Below, one piece after another: positions 26,031 through 35,176 of a DNA stretch of 60,479 nucleotides. Under the pieces are notes generated by a model. That model was not told where the DNA came from. It did no database searches and was given only the letters and a program-made list of their open reading frames with translations. A program made the position numbers and the translations under genes. How positions within the stretch are numbered: position 1 is the stretch's first letter; every line of letters starts with the position of its first letter. Source of the stretch: AM-1111 sp046302135. Lineage in GTDB: Bacteria > Bacteroidota > Bacteroidia > B-17B0 > Aurantibacillaceae. The stretch covers positions 1 to 60,479 of the forward strand of contig JBKCIQ010000038.1 in assembly GCA_046302135.1 (NCBI GenBank), in the 5' to 3' direction.

Positions 26031-29000
26031 TTATCTACGTATATCAACAAAGCCATTAAGTTGTTTTGTAGGTGAGTGAATCTCCAGGATAATGAAATAA
26101 GTACCTTCAGGAAGTTCATCTCCATTAATGGTATTACCTTTCCATTGATTTAAATAATTTTCTTTCTCATAAACCAAATTACCCCAGCGATTAAAAACAT
26201 ACAATGTATTGTTGGGGTATGATTCGATTCCACGTACAACAAACTGATCATTTTTATAGTCAGAATTTGGAGAAAACCCGGTTGGTAGCTCAAGCTCATT
26301 TGGATTGTAGATCTGAATATCGGATATCTTAACACACCCATTGAAATCTGTTAATGTAAGCGTATAACCGCCTGATGACAAGTTATGGAGATTTATATCC
26401 ACTGAACCATTGGACCATTGATAATTATATGGAGGAGTTCCTCCACCCGAATGAGTTGTAATTGTACCATCATTTGCGTTAGCGGACGACAAATTGTGGC
26501 CATTAATATAAGTCAATGCATTTAAACTTAACCACAATGAATCAGGCTCCGAAATAATAACCGTGTCTGTAACAAAACAGTTATTTGAATCTATAACATT
26601 CAGGATATAAACACCCGAAGTAAGTGCAGAAATATTTTGATCTGTTGAACCATTTGACCATAAGACTGTGTAAGGAGTAGTACCACCGAAAATCGAAGTT
26701 GTTATTTGTCCGTTTTCATCACCAAAACATTTGACATTTTCAACATTTGTTTCAACCTGTATCGGATTTTTTTCAGAAATGTTATATACTCTTGTTTGCA
26801 TACAATTGTTTTGATCGATTACAACAATTGAATATTGACCTTGAGTTAAATTCTCGATACTATTTACATTTGTTCCATTTGACCAATTATAATTAAATGG
26901 AGCAATACCGCCCTGAACAGTTAATTCAATAGAACCGTCAGAAAGTCCATTGCATTGTATATTTTTAATGTTTTCTGTTATTTGGATTGAGTCCGGTTGA
27001 TTAATCGAAAAATTTAAAGTATCAAAGCATCCGTTTAAATCACCCACAAGAACCGAATACTCACCTGCTCCAACTAAACTTATATCTTCGGTGGTTGAAC
27101 CATTTGACCAATTATAAAGGTAAGATCCTGCACCGCCAGTGACATTAATATCAATAGAGGCATCTTGATTCCCATAACAGCTGACTGCATAACCATTATA
27201 GTTACTACTTATAAGACCCAATAGATTAATTGGGAGCGGCTCATATAAAATGAAATTAGTATCAATCTTGCAACCATTACTATCTGTAACCTCAACATAA
27301 TAACTTCCGGCAGTTAGGCCATATTGATCTTCCGTATTTATACTATTTGACCATTGGTAAAAATGATTTTGACCTACCCCACCATTTACCTCAAGATTTA
27401 TTTCACCATCATAATATCCTGTACAACTGATTTGAAAGTTGTTATAATTACTCAATATAGCAGAGGAGAATGATAATGCAGGTGGTTCAAGTATTACAAC
27501 TTTCAACGTATCATAACAACCGTTATCATCCATTACATACCAACTGTAGGTACCTGCACCAAGAGAATCTATATTATTTGAAACAGATTGATTATTACAA
27601 AAATAAGATACGTTCCCAGTGAAGCCAGAGACCAAGACCTGAATTAAAGCATCACTTTCTCCATTACAACTGACTTGAAATCCATTATAATCACTAACAG
27701 ATGAAACACTAACGTCAATCGTTTCAGGTTCTGAAAGTTGAAAACTGAAACTTTGTACACAATGATTGCTATCTGTAACTACAACTTCATAATTTCCTGC
27801 GGTCAAATTTGACAATGAGATATCATTAGAACCGGTGTTCCAATTAAACATATAAGGACTAACTCCGCCTTCAATAAATAAATCGATTGTTCCATTACTT
27901 AATCCTTTACAACTAACATTGAAGCCGTTATAATCACTCAATATAAATGAATCAATTTTTATAAGTTCAGGTGATGAAAGTAAAAAATTCAATGTGTCTT
28001 TACACGAGTGCTGATCAGTTACTATAACAGAGTATGAACCCGACGTTAAGTTGCTTACATCTTCCATCGTTGCGCCGGAGTTCCACTCAAATTCATAAGG
28101 CGGAAATCCTCCCATAGGATTCAAATTGATTGCCCCGTTTGAGAAGCCATTACAGGCAACTGCATACCCACTAAAATCGCTGACAATTGATTCTACTTTA
28201 AATACATTATTGATCTGAAAACTTTTTGTAGCTGAAACACAACCCAAACTGTCAGTAGCAAAAACTTCAAAATTAGATCCGGCAGGGAAATTTACTGAAT
28301 CAATGCCCGAAATATTTAATGATGCACCATTAGAAAAATTTAGTGTATAATCTCCTGAAACACCTCCAGATGCAGATATATAAATTTGAACTAAACTATC
28401 GTTTTCATAAACACAATCAGGAACTATTAACTGATCGATATTTAACTCAGGATTTACTGTGATCAATTTGGACACATTACTTACACATCCTAAGGAATCC
28501 CTTATGACAACCGTATATGATGAATCTACCGGTACAAAAACACTATACATTCCCTGAGGTAAAAAAGTTGATCCACCATCAAGTGAAAGTTGATATAAAT
28601 TAGTCCATCCTCCGATAATTGTAAAATTTAGCTCAGACACTCCAGATCCGGGAACGGGACAATTGATTAATGAATTCACAATTTGTAAATAATTAGGTTC
28701 AAGAATATTTAAAACTTCAGAATCATTAAAAACACAACCATTAGCGTCAGTAATCACAACGGAATATGATCCGGGAGAAACATTATTTTGTGTAAATCCA
28801 GTTATTCCGTTACTCCATACATATTGGTAAGGAGGAGTACCGCCGGAACCAACTGCATTTAGGACAGCATCGGAATATCCTTTACAAGTAACATTGGTAT
28901 GCTGTAATGTTACCGCTATTTGATCCGGTTGAGTAACAATAAATGAATCGGTTTCTACACATCCATGCTTGTCAGTCACAACAACAAAGTAATTACCTGA

Positions 29001-30587
29001 AGGCAAATTATTAATATTTTGAGAAGTTGATCCATTAGACCATGCGTACTGGTAAGGTACACTTCCTCCGCCTATCATTATATTTACTGAACCATTAATT
29101 TCCGCATTACAATTATTAGGTGTTATCAAAGAATTTATAATTAATGGCAACGGGGAAAAAATATTTACAGTTTTATCTATTGTACAACCCATGTTGTCAG
29201 TTATTAGTACACTGTATTGTCCCTCATTTGCAGTTGTGAAGGATTGAGTTGAACCATTATTCCACTGGTATTGATAAGGTGGGGATCCTCCTGATGCTAC
29301 AGTCTGCAATGTAACAGAATCACCAAAGCAAGGCAAACTATCATTATTAAAATGAACATTTAGTTTAGGTGCAAAATGAATGGCAACCTGATCAAAAGAA
29401 TTAATACATGAATAAGTGGAACCAATAGACGTTAACGTTAAAGCGACAACACCATTAGAAATCTCACTTGCTGTTGGAATATAAACGGCATTTAAACTAT
29501 GTTCATTAGGAATAAAATTCCCATTTCCACCCGACCAAATTCCACCGGTGGCGTAAGTAATCGTTCCATTCAGTTGGACACCCTGATTTTCATAACACAA
29601 TATTTGATCCTGGCCGGCACTAACCACAGGAATTGGTGACTGGTTAACTGCTACATTTAATGAAAAGGATGGACAAGACAAATCATTATAAAGTGCGTCT
29701 TTTATTTCCAAAGAATAATTTCCTGCTGTAGAAGTTTGAATTTGACTTGATGTTGAAACTATGTTGTTATTTTGATCCCGCCATAAATAGGAATAACTAC
29801 CATACCCCCCACTCGCTGTTCCAATTAATGTTACACCCTCACTCCCGTAACAAAACACTGCGGGGTTAGGCGAGTAACTGCCACTAAGAGGACTTTCATT
29901 AAAAACTCGAACAGTATCACACATGGCAACATATCCGCATGGCGTTGCTATAGGTATACCACAAACTTGATAATCAATAAAGGCGGGAGCATTTGATGGT
30001 GGATTATAGGTAGGCTCCGTACAAGATGATGTACAACTTAGATAAGAATTAAATTGTCCTATAACACCTGGGTAAATGGAATTCCATGTTACTGTAGTAG
30101 AATCTAAACCAATAACTTTTAATTTCTTAAAACAACCTAATCGCACATGTTGAGGTGAGGGAATCATAGGTTTTGGTATAGATTGTACCAGATATGTATT
30201 TTGATTATTTCCCGGCTTACAAAAAGTAAGATGATGTGGCCCTGGACCAGTAACACAAATTGGTTGACCTACGGGTATCTGTGGCCCGCAATTGATCTGG
30301 TAGTACATGGCACCGGGAGGAATTGCACCGCTGGCAATATTGAAATTAATCATTGCCGCAGTAGAGTCAAGTAATATCTCAAATGATGTACACCTATCAG
30401 GAGATTGTGTCCCACAGCAATTTCCTTCTCGAATGTGAGTAGGAGAATACCACACACCAGAAGGCTGGCCTGATAAATTTACCTGAAAAAATGGAACATT
30501 ATTTCCGCAACCTGTCATTTGAGCGTAATAACGTGTAACGGAAATAAAAATAAATGCATAAATAATATTACGCTTGAAAAATTTCAT
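26031..30587 (-). CDS. Giant SprB-repeat surface protein with type B T9SS sorting domain
   Basis: This 1518-residue exported protein has a signal peptide (about residues 1-22). A cysteine-rich N-terminal region follows (about 24-230), then divergent Ig-like modules (about 240-400). About eleven SprB-type repeats fill 419-1418, each ~75-85 residues, with motifs such as CNGLSDGSI, GGIAPFNYNWSNG and YSVVVTDxNGC. The end is a gliding-motility-associated type B C-terminal domain (about 1433-1518: PTGFSPNSD, YVFNRWGNLVY, WKG, PEGTYFIIL). The cysteines at conserved repeat positions suggest disulfides. The protein should cross the outer membrane by T9SS and be held with the PorP/SprF-like product downstream. 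Related SprB is a mobile gliding adhesin; a gliding role here is not shown. Confidence 0.92.
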   Translation of the reverse strand: MKFFKRNIIYAFIFISVTRYYAQMTGCGNNVPFFQVNLSGQPSGVWYSPTHIREGNCCGTQSPDRCTSFEILLDSTAAMINFNIASGAIPPGAMYYQINCGPQIPVGQPICVTGPGPHHLTFCKPGNNQNTYLVQSIPKPMIPSPQHVRLGCFKKLKVIGLDSTTVTWNSIYPGVIGQFNSYLSCTSSCTEPTYNPPSNAPAFIDYQVCGIPIATPCGYVAMCDTVRVFNESPLSGSYSPNPAVFCYGSEGVTLIGTASGGYGSYSYLWRDQNNNIVSTSSQIQTSTAGNYSLEIKDALYNDLSCPSFSLNVAVNQSPIPVVSAGQDQILCYENQGVQLNGTITYATGGIWSGGNGNFIPNEHSLNAVYIPTASEISNGVVALTLTSIGSTYSCINSFDQVAIHFAPKLNVHFNNDSLPCFGDSVTLQTVASGGSPPYQYQWNNGSTQSFTTANEGQYSVLITDNMGCTIDKTVNIFSPLPLIINSLITPNNCNAEINGSVNIMIGGGSVPYQYAWSNGSTSQNINNLPSGNYFVVVTDKHGCVETDSFIVTQPDQIAVTLQHTNVTCKGYSDAVLNAVGSGGTPPYQYVWSNGITGFTQNNVSPGSYSVVITDANGCVFNDSEVLNILEPNYLQIVNSLINCPVPGSGVSELNFTIIGGWTNLYQLSLDGGSTFLPQGMYSVFVPVDSSYTVVIRDSLGCVSNVSKLITVNPELNIDQLIVPDCVYENDSLVQIYISASGGVSGDYTLNFSNGASLNISGIDSVNFPAGSNFEVFATDSLGCVSATKSFQINNVFKVESIVSDFSGYAVACNGFSNGAINLNPMGGFPPYEFEWNSGATMEDVSNLTSGSYSVIVTDQHSCKDTLNFLLSSPELIKIDSFILSDYNGFNVSCKGLSNGTIDLFIEGGVSPYMFNWNTGSNDISLSNLTAGNYEVVVTDSNHCVQSFSFQLSEPETIDVSVSSVSDYNGFQVSCNGESDALIQVLVSGFTGNVSYFCNNQSVSNNIDSLGAGTYSWYVMDDNGCYDTLKVVILEPPALSFSSAILSNYNNFQISCTGYYDGEINLEVNGGVGQNHFYQWSNSINTEDQYGLTAGSYYVEVTDSNGCKIDTNFILYEPLPINLLGLISSNYNGYAVSCYGNQDASIDINVTGGAGSYLYNWSNGSTTEDISLVGAGEYSVLVGDLNGCFDTLNFSINQPDSIQITENIKNIQCNGLSDGSIELTVQGGIAPFNYNWSNGTNVNSIENLTQGQYSIVVIDQNNCMQTRVYNISEKNPIQVETNVENVKCFGDENGQITTSIFGGTTPYTVLWSNGSTDQNISALTSGVYILNVIDSNNCFVTDTVIISEPDSLWLSLNALTYINGHNLSSANANDGTITTHSGGGTPPYNYQWSNGSVDINLHNLSSGGYTLTLTDFNGCVKISDIQIYNPNELELPTGFSPNSDYKNDQFVVRGIESYPNNTLYVFNRWGNLVYEKENYLNQWKGNTINGDELPEGTYFIILEIHSPTKQLNGFVDIRR
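26334..29333 (-). repeat. SprB repeat region (about eleven imperfect protein repeats)
   Basis: The repeats lie at residues ~419-1418 of the surface protein. Five in the middle (starting at residues 803, 884, 965, 1046 and 1128, about 28181-26964) form a sub-class headed by S-D/N-Y/F-x-G/N-F/Y and keep an almost exact 81-residue period. The others have different spacings and lack this header. Confidence 0.85.
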
Positions 30588-30642
30588 AAAATAAATGGTA
30601 GATAAATCAATAATTCAATAAGTTTTCTAAATCAATAAATAA

Positions 30643-30673
30643 CAACTATAGCTTTCTGCAAAAAACTATGCAA
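30643..30673 (-). promoter_or_regulatory. Candidate promoter for the SprB-repeat/PorP operon
   Basis: On the minus strand TTG (30673-30671) is followed after 20 bases by TATAGTTG (30650-30643), one mismatch from TAnnTTTG. The ATG is 55 bases further on. The remaining 220-base gap to the aminotransferase gene shows no other gene. Confidence 0.4.
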
Positions 30674-30808
30674 TTATAATTTCTGATTAGAAAAAAACCA
30701 ATGAGTTGAGTCAATAATCTAATGAGTGTAGATTTACTCAGCATGAGAAAAACTAAAAGGTATGTTGAAATTAATTGGGGAAAAAATTCCCGGCAATATT
30801 AGAAAGCC

Positions 30809-32038
30809 TCAGGCAGAAAATCCTTCCAAAACTTTTTTAATGATATTGATGCAATCAAGGATTTGTTCTTCATTTATAACCAATGGAGGTGCAAAGCGAA
30901 TTTTATCGCCATGAGTAGGTTTAGCAAGCAACCCGTTTTCTTTAAGTCCCATACAAACTTTCCAAGCATCAATGCCGTCTATTTCATTAATTTCAATTGC
31001 ATTGAGCAATCCTTTACCCCTTACGGTTCTTAAGAGAGGCGAATTAATTTTTTTCAATCCTTCACGCAAAATTTCACCCATTTTATGAGCGTTTTCGGAC
31101 AAATTTTCTTCTTTCAAAATTTGAAGTGAACGGATGGCCAGACTTGCCGCCATAGGATTTCCTCCATAAGTACTTCCATGTTGTCCTGGCTTAATGCATA
31201 ACATCACTTCATCATTAGCCAAAACTGCACTTACAGGATAAAAACCTCCACTCAATGCCTTTCCTAAAACCAAAATATCTGGTTGAACATTTTCATGATC
31301 GCAAGCAAGTATCTTACCGGTTCTGGCAAGACCAGTTTGAATTTCATCAGCAATAAATAAAACATTTGCAGACTTACAAAGTGCATACGCATCGCGTAAA
31401 TATCCTTCGTCTGGAACAATAACACCAGCCTCACCCTGAATTGGCTCAATTAAAAAAGCACATACATTGGAATCTTTAAGTGCATCACCTAAAGCAGAAA
31501 CATCATTATAGGGTATATTTATAAACCCGGGAGTATATGGACCAAAATGATTTTTAGAATCAAAATCAGAACTCATTGAAATGATGGAAATGGTTCTACC
31601 GTGAAAATTGTCTTTACAAATAACTATTTTCGCCGAATTTTCAGTAATTCCTTTCTTTTCATAAGCCCATTTCCTTGCTAATTTCATAGCTGTTTCTACA
31701 GCTTCGGCTCCAGAGTTCATCGGTAAGACCTTATCATAACCAAAATAGGCTGTAATAAACTTCTCATATTCACCCAAAACGTCATTATAAAATGCTCTTG
31801 AGGTTAAAGTAAGTTTTGAAGACTGATCCTGTATTACTTTCACAAGCTCTGGATGGCAGTGTCCTTGGTTAACCGCACTATAAGCAGAGAGAAAATCGTA
31901 ATATCGCTTGCCTTCTACATCCCACACAAAAACACCTTTTCCTCTTGAAAGTACAACGGGAATCGGATGATAATTGTGAGCCCCGTATTGCTCTTCCATT
32001 TTCATCAATTCTTCTGAGCGGGAATTAATTACGTTCAT
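30809..32038 (-). CDS. rocD: Ornithine aminotransferase (ornithine--oxo-acid transaminase)
   Basis: This 409-residue class III PLP aminotransferase has the N-terminal YGAHNYHPIPVVLSRGKG and the motif DFLSAYSAVNQGHCHPE, both typical of ornithine aminotransferases. Further blocks are PMNSGAEAVETAMKLARKW, IADEIQTGLARTGK and LGKALSGGFYPVSAV with the Schiff-base lysine. It converts ornithine and 2-oxoglutarate to glutamate semialdehyde and glutamate, linking arginine breakdown to proline and glutamate. Length is normal. It has its own promoter-like element and is not obviously part of an operon. Confidence 0.93.
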   Translation of the reverse strand: MNVINSRSEELMKMEEQYGAHNYHPIPVVLSRGKGVFVWDVEGKRYYDFLSAYSAVNQGHCHPELVKVIQDQSSKLTLTSRAFYNDVLGEYEKFITAYFGYDKVLPMNSGAEAVETAMKLARKWAYEKKGITENSAKIVICKDNFHGRTISIISMSSDFDSKNHFGPYTPGFINIPYNDVSALGDALKDSNVCAFLIEPIQGEAGVIVPDEGYLRDAYALCKSANVLFIADEIQTGLARTGKILACDHENVQPDILVLGKALSGGFYPVSAVLANDEVMLCIKPGQHGSTYGGNPMAASLAIRSLQILKEENLSENAHKMGEILREGLKKINSPLLRTVRGKGLLNAIEINEIDGIDAWKVCMGLKENGLLAKPTHGDKIRFAPPLVINEEQILDCINIIKKVLEGFSA

Positions 32039-32061
32039 AAATATGCCTTTAAATCAGCTTT

Positions 32062-32090
32062 CAAATTTAAGTATTAATGTCCTAAATCAA
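32062..32090 (-). promoter_or_regulatory. Candidate promoter for rocD
   Basis: On the minus strand TTG (32090-32088) is followed after 18 bases by TAAATTTG (32069-32062), a perfect -7 match, 23 bases before the ATG at 32038. Confidence 0.5.
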
Positions 32091-32213
32091 CCTATAGATT
32101 AAGGTCCGGAATTATTTTTTCAACATTTAAATGGAAAATTCAAATGATTAAAATAGTCCATGAAAATCAAATAGTTAACAACTTTTAACAGGCAAAATAC
32201 TGAGTACAAAAAT

Positions 32214-32221
32214 TAACTTTG
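32214..32221 (+). promoter_or_regulatory. Candidate -7 box for the moxR-bat operon
   Basis: TAACTTTG is a perfect TAnnTTTG match 83 bases before the moxR ATG. No clear -33 TTG lies at the usual spacing. It is divergent from the rocD promoter within the 266-base intergenic region. Confidence 0.45.
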
Positions 32222-32304
32222 CTGCTCCGAAAAACGATTCAAAAAAAAAATTATTTGCCGGCTAAACAATTTAAAAAAATCATCACGAATTATCTTTTTA
32301 AAAT

Positions 32305-33294
32305 ATGACAGACATTAAAGAAATCAACGAAAGAATCCAGCGAGAATCTGCCTTTGTTGATCAGATGATGCTCGAGATTGACAAGGTAATTGTCGGACAA
32401 AAAATGATGGTAGAACGATTAATGATCGGGCTATTAAGTAACGGACATGTTTTGTTAGAGGGAGTACCGGGACTTGCAAAAACTTTAGCAATAAATACAC
32501 TTGCGAAAACAATTGATGCTCAATTCAGTCGAATTCAGTTTACTCCGGACTTACTGCCGGCAGATTTGATCGGTACAATGATATACAATCAAAAGAAAGA
32601 AGAATTCACAGTTAGGAAAGGGCCAATTTTTGCAAACTTTGTTTTAGCAGACGAAATTAATCGTGCACCCGCCAAGGTACAGAGTGCACTACTTGAAGCG
32701 ATGCAAGAAAAACAAGTAACTATTGGAGATGAAACTTTCAAATTACCTAATCCGTTTTTAGTTCTTGCTACTCAAAATCCGGTAGAGCAAGAAGGAACCT
32801 ATCCACTACCCGAAGCACAGGTTGATCGCTTCATGCTTAAAGTTGTGATTAATTACCCCAATAAAGAGGAGGAAAGAAAAATCATAAGAAGTAATATTTT
32901 ACCTGAGGGGATGCCAAAACCAAATACGATTTTACATCCAGATGATATTTTAAAAGCACGTGCTGTTGTTAAGGAAGTCTATATGGATGAAAAGATAGAG
33001 AGATACATAGTAGATATTGTTTTCGCAACCAGAAACCCAAAAGATTACAAGTTAGATAAATTTGCTTCACTAATTTCTTTTGGAGGTTCACCTCGCGCTA
33101 GCATTAATCTCGCGCTAGCATCTAAGGCCTACGCATTTATTAAAAGAAGAGGATATGTTATTCCGGAGGATGTGAGGGCTGTATGTATGGATGTCCTTCG
33201 TCACAGAATTGGATTGACATATGAAGCTGAAGCAGAAAATATTACAGCAGAAAACATAATCAACGAGATTCTTAATACAGTAGAAGTTCCATAA
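32305..33294 (+). CDS. MoxR-family AAA+ ATPase
   Basis: This 329-residue AAA+ protein has Walker A GVPGLAKT, Walker B VLADEINRAPAK, the sensor-1 region LATQNPVEQEGTYPLPEAQ and the MoxR lid domain. MoxR ATPases act as chaperones with VWA-domain proteins. It is the first gene of the Bat operon, and the products that follow (DUF58, BatA, BatB) carry VWA folds, which fits that pairing. The family is cytoplasmic, and length is normal. Confidence 0.93.
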   Translation: MTDIKEINERIQRESAFVDQMMLEIDKVIVGQKMMVERLMIGLLSNGHVLLEGVPGLAKTLAINTLAKTIDAQFSRIQFTPDLLPADLIGTMIYNQKKEEFTVRKGPIFANFVLADEINRAPAKVQSALLEAMQEKQVTIGDETFKLPNPFLVLATQNPVEQEGTYPLPEAQVDRFMLKVVINYPNKEEERKIIRSNILPEGMPKPNTILHPDDILKARAVVKEVYMDEKIERYIVDIVFATRNPKDYKLDKFASLISFGGSPRASINLALASKAYAFIKRRGYVIPEDVRAVCMDVLRHRIGLTYEAEAENITAENIINEILNTVEVP

Positions 33295-33320
33295 TTCAGG
33301 ACAAAATACTCACCGAAAAG

Positions 33321-34196
33321 ATGGAAACTGCAGAGCTTTTAAAAAAGGTTCGCAAAATAGAAATTAAGACCCGGGGTTTGAGCAATCAAATTTTTTCCGG
33401 AGAATACCATTCTGCGTTTAAAGGCCGTGGCATGGCATTCAGTGAAGTAAGAGAATACATACCCGGAGATGATGTTAGAGCTATTGAATGGAACGTAACT
33501 GCAAGGTTAAACACGCCCTATGTTAAAGTGTTTGAAGAAGAGAGGGAACTAAATGTTGTATTACTTGTAGATGTAAGTGCGTCAGGAAAATTCGGAACAA
33601 TCAATCAATATAAGCAAGACTTAATAACCGAGCTTTGTGCTGTAATATCTTTCTCCGCATCCACCAACAACGACAAAATAGGTGTAATTTTTTTCTCGGA
33701 TAAAATTGAAAAATTTATTCCACCCAAAAAAGGTAAATCACACGTGCTTAGAATTATCCGTGAATTATTGAATTTTGAGCCCGAAGGAACAGGAACTGAT
33801 ATAGCATTATCGCTGAAATTCCTGACTAATGCGATTAAAAAGAAAAGTATAGCTTTTGTTATATCAGATTTCATATCTCCAGATTTTAACGACGCACTTA
33901 AAATTGCAAACAGAAAACATGATGTTGTTGCCCTTAGAATTTTCGATAAAGCAGAGCAAACTCTTCCGAAGATGGGATTGCTGAAAATAAAAGACAATGA
34001 AACATGCCGAATTATTTGGGTAAACACCAATAGCGAACAATTCAGAAAAAACTATTCAAAGAAATCAAAAGATTTTGAAAAGAAACTAAAAGACATTTTC
34101 AATAGAGCCGGTGTAGACCACACAGAAATTGATGCCGTAAAAGGTTATATAAAACCCTTAATGAATTTATTTAAAAGAAGGGAAAGCAGAAAATGA
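33321..34196 (+). CDS. DUF58/VWA-like domain protein of the Bat operon
   Basis: This 291-residue protein has the DUF58 signature VREYIPGDDVRAIEWNVTAR, followed by a VWA-like core VVLLVDVSASGKFG with a DxSxS metal-site motif. The family is regularly encoded next to MoxR. No membrane segment is visible, so it is probably cytoplasmic and membrane-associated through partners. Function in the complex is unknown. It begins 26 bases after moxR and overlaps the next gene by four bases. Confidence 0.9.
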   Translation: METAELLKKVRKIEIKTRGLSNQIFSGEYHSAFKGRGMAFSEVREYIPGDDVRAIEWNVTARLNTPYVKVFEEERELNVVLLVDVSASGKFGTINQYKQDLITELCAVISFSASTNNDKIGVIFFSDKIEKFIPPKKGKSHVLRIIRELLNFEPEGTGTDIALSLKFLTNAIKKKSIAFVISDFISPDFNDALKIANRKHDVVALRIFDKAEQTLPKMGLLKIKDNETCRIIWVNTNSEQFRKNYSKKSKDFEKKLKDIFNRAGVDHTEIDAVKGYIKPLMNLFKRRESRK

Positions 34197-35176
34197 AAAT
34201 ATATTTGAAAAAATATTTCTGTGTTCTGGCATTTTTAATTTTTGCACTTAATATATTAATTGCTCAACAAGCTCAGGTTACAGTAAAATTAGACACCAAT
34301 AGAATCAGAATTGGTGAACAAGCTAAAATTGAATTAATATTTAGCTACGATCCTCAAAAAACCAATAAACAGATTGATTGGCCTTCTATTGGAGATACCA
34401 TTAGAAAAGAAATTGAAGTGATTGATAAAACCAAGCCTGAACTGTACAACTTGAAAAAATCAGGGAATTCAAAGCAATACAGGCAGGTAATTACTATTAC
34501 TTCTTTTGACTCGGGTTTCTGGGTAATACCACCATTTAAATTTTATCTAAAAGACGATTCAAATGCTATTGCGGAATCGGAGGCTCTGGTTTTAGAAGTT
34601 CAAACAATTCAAACCGATACAGCCGAGAGTTCCGTGAAAGATATAAAGCCGATTTTTGAAGAGAAATGGGACTGGAAAGCACTATTGCCGTACATTTATT
34701 GGGGTGCAGGAATTCTTGCTGTACTCGCCGCAACATTTTATTTTGGATATTATTTATCCAGAAAAAGAAAGAAACCAGTTGCAGAGAAAAAAATACCTAC
34801 AGAACCACCACACATAAGTGCTTTACGTGAACTTGAACTCATACGAAATCAGAAAATGTGGACAGATGGAAAATACAAAGAGTATTACACCTCTATTACT
34901 GATGTTTTGCGTGTATATATTGAGGGTAGATTTGAGGTAAACGCAATGGAACTAACAACGGAGGAGATACTTCAGATTTTCAGAACAAGAGTGGTAGATT
35001 CGGAAAGTAAAAGAAAACTTCAACAAATACTTGAATTAGCCGATTACGTAAAGTTTGCAAAAGCAACTCCAATTGAGCATGAAAATGAAATGACACTGAA
35101 TTACGCTTTCGATTTTGTAAACGGGACTAGTAGAACTTTTGAAACGCAACCAAATAATTCAGGCAACACCAATTAA
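34193..35176 (+). CDS. Membrane protein of the Bat operon, BatD-like exported domain
   Basis: This 327-residue protein has a signal peptide (about residues 1-24), a periplasmic Ig/BatD-like beta region (QVTVKLDTNRIRIGEQAKIEL), a membrane helix near residues 165-188 and a charged cytoplasmic tail of ~135 residues (ISALRELELIRNQKMWTDG, helical). The same order (strand-rich exported part, one helix, tail) is found in BatD. A gene of this kind is common between the DUF58 gene and batA in Bacteroidota. It likely links periplasmic and cytoplasmic parts of the Bat complex; the role is inference. Confidence 0.75.
   Translation: MKIYLKKYFCVLAFLIFALNILIAQQAQVTVKLDTNRIRIGEQAKIELIFSYDPQKTNKQIDWPSIGDTIRKEIEVIDKTKPELYNLKKSGNSKQYRQVITITSFDSGFWVIPPFKFYLKDDSNAIAESEALVLEVQTIQTDTAESSVKDIKPIFEEKWDWKALLPYIYWGAGILAVLAATFYFGYYLSRKRKKPVAEKKIPTEPPHISALRELELIRNQKMWTDGKYKEYYTSITDVLRVYIEGRFEVNAMELTTEEILQIFRTRVVDSESKRKLQQILELADYVKFAKATPIEHENEMTLNYAFDFVNGTSRTFETQPNNSGNTN

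Noticed and set aside
26006..26125. N-terminal extension of the PorP/SprF-like frame
   Set aside because: It overlaps the end of the upstream gene and would bury the signal peptide starting at 26005.
26334..29333. Regular repeats considered as CRISPR or a satellite array
   Set aside because: The repeats are imperfect at the DNA level, in frame and ~240 bases long, with protein motifs of SprB repeats.
30776..30791. GGGAA/TTCCC hairpin after rocD
   Set aside because: The stem is only 5 bp and no T-run follows on the minus strand, so it is not called a terminator.
33605..34030. 141-codon open frame on the minus strand
   Set aside because: It is antisense to the DUF58 gene and shows no recognisable motif.
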